Part shown: positions 6,452 through 10,807 of the stretch, one piece after another | Layout: each line of letters starts with the position of its first letter | How positions within the stretch are numbered: the stretch's first letter is position 1 | Assembly (NCBI RefSeq): GCF_000331775.1 | Contig: NZ_CAPJ01000391.1 | Coordinates: forward strand, 1-10,807 | Direction: 5' to 3' | Source of the DNA: Xanthomonas translucens pv. translucens DSM 18974 | Lineage (GTDB): Bacteria; Pseudomonadota; Gammaproteobacteria; Xanthomonadales; Xanthomonadaceae | DNA: 10,807 bases | Notes under the pieces: model-generated | What the model saw: the letters and a program-made list of their open reading frames with translations, nothing else | The model's database searches: none | Told to the model about the DNA's origin: nothing | Program-made: the position numbers and the translations under genes

Positions 6452-6457
6452 TACAAT
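6452..6457 (+). promoter_or_regulatory. possible -10 box of yjdM
   Basis: TACAAT (5/6 to consensus) lies in GGTTACAATG, one of the few AT-rich spots in the 185-base divergent gap. No good -35 exists at 16-18 bases upstream, so an activator may be needed. Transcription would begin around 6464, giving a 45-base leader made almost wholly of the tandem repeat at 6471-6498 and the ribosome site. Confidence 0.4.
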
Positions 6458-6470
6458 GTCCGTTCGCCCC

Positions 6471-6498
6471 GTCGTCACCATAGCGTCGTCACCGTAGC
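6471..6498 (+). repeat. tandem 14-base direct repeat in the yjdM leader
   Basis: GTCGTCACCATAGC (6471-6484) is followed at once by GTCGTCACCGTAGC (6485-6498), differing at one base. The pair ends 10 bases before the yjdM ATG, just before the AAGGA ribosome site. It lies between the possible -10 box and the start codon, where it would be transcribed. It may be a protein-binding site, a leader RNA element or a chance duplication. Confidence 0.8.
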
Positions 6499-6508
6499 AA
6501 GGAACTCC

Positions 6509-6850
6509 ATGTCCGCCACACCCGCCTGCCCGCAATGCACCCTGCGCAATACCTACCTGGATGGGGCGCTGTGGACCTGCGCCGATTGCGGTTACGAGTG
6601 GCCGACGGCGGCCGATACCGGTTCCGCTGCGCAAGCGCTGGTGCGCGACACCAACGGCAACGTGCTGCAGGCCGGCGACACCGTAGTGGTGATCAAGGAC
6701 CTGAAGGTCAAGGGCTCGTCGATCCCGCTCAAGCAGGGCTCGGTGATCCGCGGCATCCGCTTGGTCGAGGACGATGCCGAGCACATCGAAGGCAACTCCG
6801 ACAAGATCAAGGGCCTGGTGCTGAAGACCTGCTTCCTGCGCAAGGCGTGA
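6509..6850 (+). CDS. yjdM: YjdM/PhnA-family zinc-ribbon protein
   Basis: The 113-residue product matches E. coli YjdM (formerly PhnA) throughout. An N-terminal zinc ribbon has C7-x2-C10 and C24-x2-C27 with GYEW after it (28-31). The C-terminal domain has VRDTNGNVLQAGDTVVVIKDL (45-65), KVKGSSIPLKQGS (66-78) and IRLVEDD (83-89). Although the E. coli gene lies near the phn cluster, it is not required for phosphonate use and its function remains unsettled. AAGGA lies 7 bases before ATG 6509; the frame is open upstream to 6350 but without family similarity. It stands alone: divergent from the FKBP gene and convergent with the alkene reductase, whose stop is only 49 bases away. Confidence 0.94.
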   Translation: MSATPACPQCTLRNTYLDGALWTCADCGYEWPTAADTGSAAQALVRDTNGNVLQAGDTVVVIKDLKVKGSSIPLKQGSVIRGIRLVEDDAEHIEGNSDKIKGLVLKTCFLRKA

Positions 6851-6899
6851 GCCGTGAGCTGCGGCGACGGCAGGTACCAGCCGCCGCCGCGTGTCCGGT

Positions 6900-7988
6900 T
6901 CAGTCCAGCGTCGGGTAATCGGTATAGCCCTTGGCGCCGCCGCCGTACAACGTGTCCGCATCCAGTGGATTGAGCGGCGCAGCGCGGCGCAGCCGTTCCA
7001 CCAGGTCCGGATTGGCGATGAACGGGCGTCCGAATGCGACAGCGTCGGCAGTGCCCGCGGCGATGACCCGTTCGGCCAGGGCCTTGTCGTAGCCGTTGTT
7101 GACCAGCCACGGTCCGCGGAACCTGGCGCGCAGCGCGGCGTAGTCGAAGGCGATGTTGTCGCGCGGGCCGCCGGTGGCGCCCTCGATCACGTGCACGAAG
7201 GCCAGGCCGAGTGGATCCAGGCGTTCGACCGCGCGCTCGAACAGCGGCTGCGGGTCGCTGTCGTGCGCTTCGTTGGCCGGGGTCACCGGCGACAGGCGCA
7301 CGCCGGTGCGCTCGGCGCCGATCTCCTGCGCCACCGCCTGCACCACCTCGAACAGCAGCCGGGTACGGTTCTCGATGCTGCCGCCGTAGGCGTCGTCGCG
7401 GCGGTTGCTGCCGTCGCGCAGGAACTGGTCGATCAGGTAGCCGTTGGCGGCATGCACTTCCACGCCGTCGAAGCCGGCGGCGATGGCGTTGCGCGCGGCG
7501 TGGCGGAAGTCCTCGAGCAGCGCCGGAATCTCGTCCAGGCGCAGCGCACGCGGTTCGGAGACGTCGCTGAAGCCCTCGGCGGTATAGGTCTTGGCATTGG
7601 CGCGCAGTGCGCTCGGCGCCACCGGTGCGGCGCCGTCCGGCAGCAGGCTGACGTGGGAGATGCGGCCGACGTGCCACAACTGCAGCACGATCCTGCCGCC
7701 GCGGCGGTGCACCTCGGCGGTGACGGTCTTCCACGCGGCGACCTGGGCCTCGCTGTAGATCCCGGGCGTATCCATGTAGCCCTGGCCCATCGGGCTGATC
7801 TGGGTGGCTTCGGCGACGATCAGCCCGGCGCTGGCGCGCTGGCCGTAGTACTCCGCCGCCAGCGGCGAGGGGATGCGGCCTTCGCCTTCGGCGCGATTGC
7901 GGGTCAGCGGCGCCATCACGATGCGGTTGGCCAGTGCGATCGCGCCCAGGCGCAGCGGGGCGAACAAGGGGGAAGCGGTAGCGGTCAT
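6900..7988 (-). CDS. alkene reductase, Old Yellow Enzyme family (NemA-like)
   Basis: The 362-residue flavoprotein should use FMN and NAD(P)H to reduce activated C=C bonds of enals, enones, maleimides, or nitro esters. Landmarks are in order: APLTRNRA (26-33, flavin-contacting Thr29), LWHVGR (104-109), HAANGYL (179-185) with the His179/Asn182 substrate pair and Tyr184 proton donor, FLRDGSNRRDDAYGGS (189-204), and the FMN phosphate loop NNGYDK plus AFGRPFIANPDL (318-329). Length and motifs fit the E. coli NemA/morphinone reductase class rather than the YqjM class. It starts at ATG 7988 with only a weak GAGA upstream. It converges with yjdM and diverges from an MFS pump over 283 bases. NemA relatives are often controlled by a cysteine-sensing TetR protein, but no such regulator is encoded in the window. 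Confidence 0.95.
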   Translation of the reverse strand: MTATASPLFAPLRLGAIALANRIVMAPLTRNRAEGEGRIPSPLAAEYYGQRASAGLIVAEATQISPMGQGYMDTPGIYSEAQVAAWKTVTAEVHRRGGRIVLQLWHVGRISHVSLLPDGAAPVAPSALRANAKTYTAEGFSDVSEPRALRLDEIPALLEDFRHAARNAIAAGFDGVEVHAANGYLIDQFLRDGSNRRDDAYGGSIENRTRLLFEVVQAVAQEIGAERTGVRLSPVTPANEAHDSDPQPLFERAVERLDPLGLAFVHVIEGATGGPRDNIAFDYAALRARFRGPWLVNNGYDKALAERVIAAGTADAVAFGRPFIANPDLVERLRRAAPLNPLDADTLYGGGAKGYTDYPTLD

Positions 7989-8271
7989 CGGTACGTGTCT
8001 CGAACGAGGAATGGGGGCAGGGACAGCGCAGCGCCGAAGGCGCCGGTCGTCTTCCGATAAACATGGGGATGGTCACCGCGGTTGCGCGTGGCCGCGATGG
8101 GACAGTGCGTTGCTGGCGGCAGGCTCGCCAGCGCCGACGGCGCCGTGTTGGAGGCGTTGCGCGCCGCCGTTCGCAACGCCAACACCGCGCGCAACGCGCT
8201 GTTGCACGCGCATGGGTGCCCTTGCATGTTGCGATGCACAATAATGGGCGGCCATCGACCAGGTCCCGGGC
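7989..8271 (+). promoter_or_regulatory. divergent control region between the alkene reductase and MFS genes
   Basis: These 283 bases carry no gene I can support. They are rich in inverted repeats: GCTGGCG/CGCCAGC (8112-8118 with 8126-8132), a longer pair spanning 8146-8184, GCAAC/GTTGC (8191-8195 with 8201-8205) and TGCAT/ATGCA (8224-8238). TTGC or GCAA recurs throughout. AATAAT at 8240-8245 is the likeliest -10 for the MFS gene, with no good -35. The region probably holds both promoters and operator sites. No helix-turn-helix regulator gene adjoins it. Confidence 0.5.
8146..8184. repeat. inverted repeat with 13 paired bases, possible operator or hairpin
   Basis: The left arm (8146-8161) is TGTTGG-AGG-CGTTGCG and the right arm (8172-8184) is CGCAACGCCAACA. 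They pair over 13 bases with a 3-base bulge in the left arm and a 10-base centre. The inner 9 pairs, GGCGTTGCG with CGCAACGCC, are perfect. It lies about 90 bases before the MFS start and 160 before the reductase start. Confidence 0.65.
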
Positions 8272-9480
8272 ATGTCCACTCCCGTCACTCCCCAGGCGCC
8301 GCTGTCGCGCCGCGGCTACGTGCTGATCCTGTTCGCGCTGGCGATGGGCGGTTTCGCGATCGGCACCAGCGAGTTCTCCACGATGGGCCTGATGCCGTAC
8401 ATCGCGCGCGGGCTGGCGATCGACGCGCCGCAGGTCGGGCACCTGATCAGCGCCTATGCGCTGGGCGTGGTGGTCGGCGCGCCGCTGCTGGCGATCGTCG
8501 GCGCGCGCTGGCCGCGGCGCACCCTGTTGCTGGCGCTGATGAGTTTCTACGCGGTCGGCAACCTGGCCAGTGCGCTGGCGCCGGATTACCACAGCATGCT
8601 GCTGGTGCGCTTCATCGCCGGGCTGCCGCATGGCGCCTATTTCGGCGTGGCCACCCTGGTCGCCGCGTCGATCAGCCGCCCCGACCAGCGCGGCGCGGCG
8701 GTGAGCCGGGTGCTGCTCGGGCTGAACCTGGCGGTGCTGATCGGCAATCCGCTGGCGACCTGGCTTGGCCAGGTGGCGCAATGGCGCTACGCCTATGCGC
8801 TGGTGGCGGCGATCGCGGTGCTGACCGTGGTGCTGGTCATGCGCCTGCTGCCGGCCGATCCGCACGAGCCGCGGCAGCGGCCGCTGCGCGAGCTGCGCGC
8901 GTTCAACCGTCCGCAGGTGTGGCTGGCGCTGGGCATCGGCTCGGTCGGCTTCGCCGGCATGTTCTGCGTGTTCAGTTATCTGGCGCCGACCCTGACCCAG
9001 GTCACCGGCGTGTCCGAACGCTGGATCCCGTTCGCGATGTGCGCGTTCGGCTTCGGCGGCCTGCTCGGCAACCTCGCCGGCGGTTGGTTGTTCGACCGGC
9101 TGCAGTTCCGTGCGGTGCCGCTGGTGCTGCTGTGGTCGATGGCGGTGCTGCTGGCCTGGCCGCTGGCCGCGCACTCGCCGTGGGCGGTGCTGCCGGCGGT
9201 GGTCGCGGTCGGCACGATGGGCGCGCTGGCGCCGGTGCTGCAGACCCGGCTGATGGATGTGGCCAGCGAGGCGCAGACCCTGGCCGCGGCCTCCAACCAT
9301 GCCGCGTTCAACCTGGCCAATGCGCTGGGGCCGTGGATGGGCGGCATCGCGATCAGCGCCGGGCTGGGCTGGACCTCGACTGGCTATGTCGGCGCGGCGG
9401 CGGCGCTGGGCGGGCTGCTGGTCTATCTGTGGGCGCGCCACGACGCGCGCCGCGCTGGGCGGCTGGCGACTGCTGGCTAG
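8272..9480 (+). CDS. MFS efflux transporter, DHA1 family (AraJ/YdhP-like)
   Basis: The 402-residue protein is an inner-membrane drug/proton antiporter-type pump with about twelve hydrophobic segments. TM1 contains GGFAIGTSEFSTMGLMP (26-42), TM2 HLISAYALGVVVGAPLLA (57-74). The loop after TM2 is GARWPRRTLL (77-86), a degenerate form of the MFS motif A lacking the usual Asp. RFIAGLPHGAYFG (113-125) and NHAAFNLANALGPWMGG (342-358) are characteristic of the AraJ/YdhP/NepI group, which exports sugars, purine nucleosides or drugs. Substrate cannot be read from sequence. ATG 8272 has an AGG about 8 bases upstream and leaves a short cytoplasmic N-terminus. Its divergent pairing with an alkene reductase would suit joint export and detoxification of reactive compounds (inference). 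Confidence 0.93.
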   Translation: MSTPVTPQAPLSRRGYVLILFALAMGGFAIGTSEFSTMGLMPYIARGLAIDAPQVGHLISAYALGVVVGAPLLAIVGARWPRRTLLLALMSFYAVGNLASALAPDYHSMLLVRFIAGLPHGAYFGVATLVAASISRPDQRGAAVSRVLLGLNLAVLIGNPLATWLGQVAQWRYAYALVAAIAVLTVVLVMRLLPADPHEPRQRPLRELRAFNRPQVWLALGIGSVGFAGMFCVFSYLAPTLTQVTGVSERWIPFAMCAFGFGGLLGNLAGGWLFDRLQFRAVPLVLLWSMAVLLAWPLAAHSPWAVLPAVVAVGTMGALAPVLQTRLMDVASEAQTLAAASNHAAFNLANALGPWMGGIAISAGLGWTSTGYVGAAAALGGLLVYLWARHDARRAGRLATAG

Positions 9481-9828
9481 GGCAGGCCGCCACCGCGCGG
9501 ATGCGCCTGGCGCCGTGCTGCGCCTGCGCCTGCGCGTTGTGCGACAGCCACTGCAAACCGCCGCGTCCCGTTGTTGTCTGCGCGCACGACTGGCGAAGAA
9601 CGCCAGGCCATCGGCCGGCGCCATGAATGCCCGTTCATGCCCGCCAGCGTGGCGTGAGGACGCAGGCGTTTCGGCTCACGTGCACTTTATGCCCCTGCGT
9701 CCAGCATCCCTCCCACGACGCAACGCGGCAACACGCTTCATCCCGCGGCCAGGCGACATCCAGGGCAACACGACCCGACGTGCCCGTTGCGCGATGTTCG
9801 CCGGCCCATTGCAGAAGGAGTTCCATCC
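9481..9828 (+). other. 348-base gene-free stretch before the PA2169-family gene
   Basis: No coding region is supported here on either strand; the open frames have no family motifs or ribosome sites. It contains three inverted repeats. CTGGCG-AAGAA-CGCCAG (9590-9606) is a short hairpin without a T-run. CATGAATGCCCGTTCATG (9622-9639) is a 6-base dyad with a 6-base centre. GGACGCAGG/CCTGCGTCC (9658-9666 with 9694-9702) is a perfect 9-base stem around a 27-base loop that includes CACGTG. It is probably the promoter and long leader of the downstream gene, but I see no clear -35/-10 pair. Confidence 0.5.
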
Positions 9829-10284
9829 ATGAGCATTCAGAGCAAGACCACGCACAGCCTCAACGACCTCATCGCCATTTCCCGCGACGGCAAGGAGTTC
9901 TATCAAGAAGCGGCGCAGAAGGTCGGCGATACCGAGCTGTCGGCGTTGTTCCTGCGCATCGCCGGGGTCAAGTCGGACATTGTCAGCAGCCTCAGTGCAG
10001 TGGTGCAGGCGGTCGGCGGCAAGCCCGACGAGCACGGCACCATGGTCGGCAGCATGCAGCAGATGTACGCCAAAGTGCGTGCCGCGCTGGGCGACACCAA
10101 GTACGGCTATGTGGCCGAACTGGAAGAGTCCGAGGATCGCCTGCTGAAGGCATTCAACGACACCATCGCCGACAGCGATACCCCGGTCGCCGCGCGCGAT
10201 GCGGCGACCAAGTTGCTGCCGGAAGTGCGCGCCTGCCACGACGTGATGCGCACCCGCAAGTTGGCGATGAAGAACGCGGCCTGA
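9829..10284 (+). CDS. PA2169-family four-helix-bundle protein (DUF2383)
   Basis: The 151-residue, all-helical protein begins with LNDLIAISRDGKEFYQEAAQKV (11-32), where E23 and the following Tyr match the first ferritin-like helix. Helices follow at about 36-64, 73-87 and 94-115 (the last with ELEESEDRLLKAFND), and a final helix contains LLPEVRACHDVMRTRKLAM. This is the PA2169 pattern, a ferritin-like domain seen in stress-induced proteins of pseudomonads and xanthomonads. Whether it binds metal is unsettled; possible ligands E23, E99/E100 and H137 are present. There is no signal peptide. AAGGAG lies 8 bases before ATG 9829, a strong site that decides the start. It is preceded by a 348-base repeat-rich leader and followed by a strong terminator, so it should be monocistronic. 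Confidence 0.88.
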   Translation: MSIQSKTTHSLNDLIAISRDGKEFYQEAAQKVGDTELSALFLRIAGVKSDIVSSLSAVVQAVGGKPDEHGTMVGSMQQMYAKVRAALGDTKYGYVAELEESEDRLLKAFNDTIADSDTPVAARDAATKLLPEVRACHDVMRTRKLAMKNAA

Positions 10285-10290
10285 GCCGCA

Positions 10291-10310
10291 GGCCGGACCT
10301 GGGTCCGGCC
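10291..10310 (+). repeat. perfect hairpin just after the PA2169 stop
   Basis: GGCCGGACC (10291-10299) and GGTCCGGCC (10302-10310) pair perfectly around two bases, so in RNA the stem is about 8 base pairs with a small loop. It starts 7 bases after the stop. No T-run follows, so it is more likely a message-stabilising structure than a terminator. Confidence 0.6.
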
Positions 10311-10376
10311 GGCAGCGAGGACGCGGCACGCTGTGCTGCTCACGCACGCCAGCACGCCGTTGCCGCACGAGCGCAG

Positions 10377-10408
10377 AGGCCGACCGGATTGCATCCGGTC
10401 GGCCTTTT
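10377..10408 (+). terminator. rho-independent terminator of the PA2169-family gene
   Basis: AGGCCGACCGGAT (10377-10389) and ATCCGGTCGGCCT (10393-10405) form a perfect 13-base-pair stem with a TGC loop, followed by TTTT (10405-10408). It is the clearest terminator in the window and closes the + strand unit, 93 bases after the stop codon. Confidence 0.93.
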
Positions 10409-10454
10409 GCATTGCGCCGCTGCAGGCGCTGCGCGGCAACGGCGAGGCGCTTGC

Positions 10455-10460
10455 TACCAT
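10455..10460 (+). promoter_or_regulatory. possible extended -10 for the RNA ligase-like gene
   Basis: TGCTACCAT carries an extended -10 TGn followed by TACCAT (4/6). It lies 50 bases before the ATG at 10511 and directly after the upstream terminator, where a promoter is expected. No -35 match is seen. Confidence 0.3.
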
Positions 10461-10510
10461 GGCGGCCCACCCGTTGCCGAGTCGCCCGCGGTTTCCGCCG
10501 CAGCCTGCCG

Positions 10511-10807
10511 ATGGCCCACGACGCTTCTTCCGCAGACGCGCAGTTCTCACTTGGTTTCGCGGCACCGGCCGCGCGCGAAAGCCTGTTCTTCGCCGTGTTG
10601 CCGGATGCGGCCACCGCGCAGCGCATGTTTGCGCTGGGCGAGCGCGTGCGCGCCGCGCATGGCCTGCGCGGGCCTGGGTTGCCGGTCGAGCGCCTGCATC
10701 TGACCCTGCATTACCTCGGTGAGTACGCCGGCATGCCGCCGCGCCTGCTGCAGCAGGCGCATGCCGTCGGACAGGCGCTGGCGGCGGCGCCGTTCGAACT
10801 GTGCTTC
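10511..10807 (+). CDS. 2'-5' RNA ligase family / 2H cyclic phosphodiesterase, 5' part only
   Basis: The open frame runs off the right edge after 99 codons. Residues 22-33 (RESLFFAVLPDA) match the first strand of the 2H phosphoesterase fold. RLHLTLHYLGEY (61-72) contains the first H-x-T-x catalytic motif, HLTL at 63-66, in the usual setting before LG. The second H-x-T-x motif should follow outside the window. Family members cleave 2',3'-cyclic phosphate RNA ends or, in reverse, join RNA 2'-5'; physiological substrates in bacteria are unclear. The ATG at 10511 gives about 22 extra residues (MAHDASSADAQFSLGFAAPA) before the conserved domain, longer than E. coli ThpR; it has no strong ribosome site. 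It sits behind a strong terminator and has its own transcript. Confidence 0.85.
   Translation, partial: MAHDASSADAQFSLGFAAPAARESLFFAVLPDAATAQRMFALGERVRAAHGLRGPGLPVERLHLTLHYLGEYAGMPPRLLQQAHAVGQALAAAPFELCF

Noticed and set aside
6868..6883. imperfect palindrome CGGCAGGTACCAGCCG between convergent yjdM and the alkene reductase
   Set aside because: It has A-A mismatches, no loop and no T-run on either side, so it cannot be supported as a bidirectional terminator.
6592..9624. 1010-codon open frame on the minus strand covering yjdM, the alkene reductase and the MFS gene
   Set aside because: It is Arg/Ala/His/Gln-rich, has no family motif and overlaps three well-supported genes in other frames. 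Long stop-free frames are expected opposite genes of this GC content.
1..10807. search for mobile elements, CRISPR arrays, toxin-antitoxin pairs, tRNA/rRNA and gene clusters typical of defence systems
   Set aside because: No transposase, integrase, regularly spaced repeats, conserved RNA or defence-type domain was seen. Composition is even and the families are ordinary chromosomal ones.

Overview
The window is ordinary, very GC-rich chromosomal DNA. Third codon positions are almost all G or C, and the gene families (YaiL/DUF2058, YbiI, DUF2789, YegD-type Hsp70, SlyD-type FKBP, YjdM, PA2169) point to a gammaproteobacterium, most likely a Xanthomonadaceae member such as Xanthomonas. That assignment rests on composition and recalled family resemblance, not on a search. 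No insertion sequence, phage gene, CRISPR array, tRNA or rRNA is visible.

Layout. From left to right on the + strand there is the 3' end of a DUF2058 (YaiL-like) gene, then a ybiI-like DksA/TraR zinc-finger gene. A long minus-strand block follows. In order of transcription it holds a SlyD-like FKBP prolyl isomerase with a clear hairpin behind it, a YegD-type Hsp70, a class I methyltransferase, a YkgJ cysteine-cluster protein overlapping the methyltransferase by 4 bases, a 66-residue basic protein, a stand-alone EAL phosphodiesterase, a minimal MscS-type channel and a DUF2789 protein. To the right, yjdM (+) diverges from the FKBP gene and converges on an Old Yellow Enzyme alkene reductase (-). 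The alkene reductase is divergent from an AraJ-like MFS efflux pump (+). A PA2169-family four-helix-bundle gene (+) follows, closed by a textbook rho-independent terminator. The window ends inside a 2'-5' RNA ligase/cyclic phosphodiesterase gene (+).

How genes relate. The tightest unit is methyltransferase-YkgJ-66-residue protein: a 4-base TTGA overlap, then a 16-base gap. It may read on into EAL and mscS. The two folding factors (FKBP and Hsp70) are neighbours but separated by a terminator-like hairpin. The reductase/MFS pair shares a 283-base divergent control region rich in inverted repeats, which would suit joint control in an electrophile or drug response. PA2169 has an unusually long, structured leader and a structured 3' region.

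I found no convincing previously undescribed multi-gene system. The observations most worth a second look are the repeat-rich control regions (6471-6498, 8112-8184, 9590-9702, 10291-10408), the SutA-like small protein at 2833-3033 and the translationally coupled methyltransferase/YkgJ pair.
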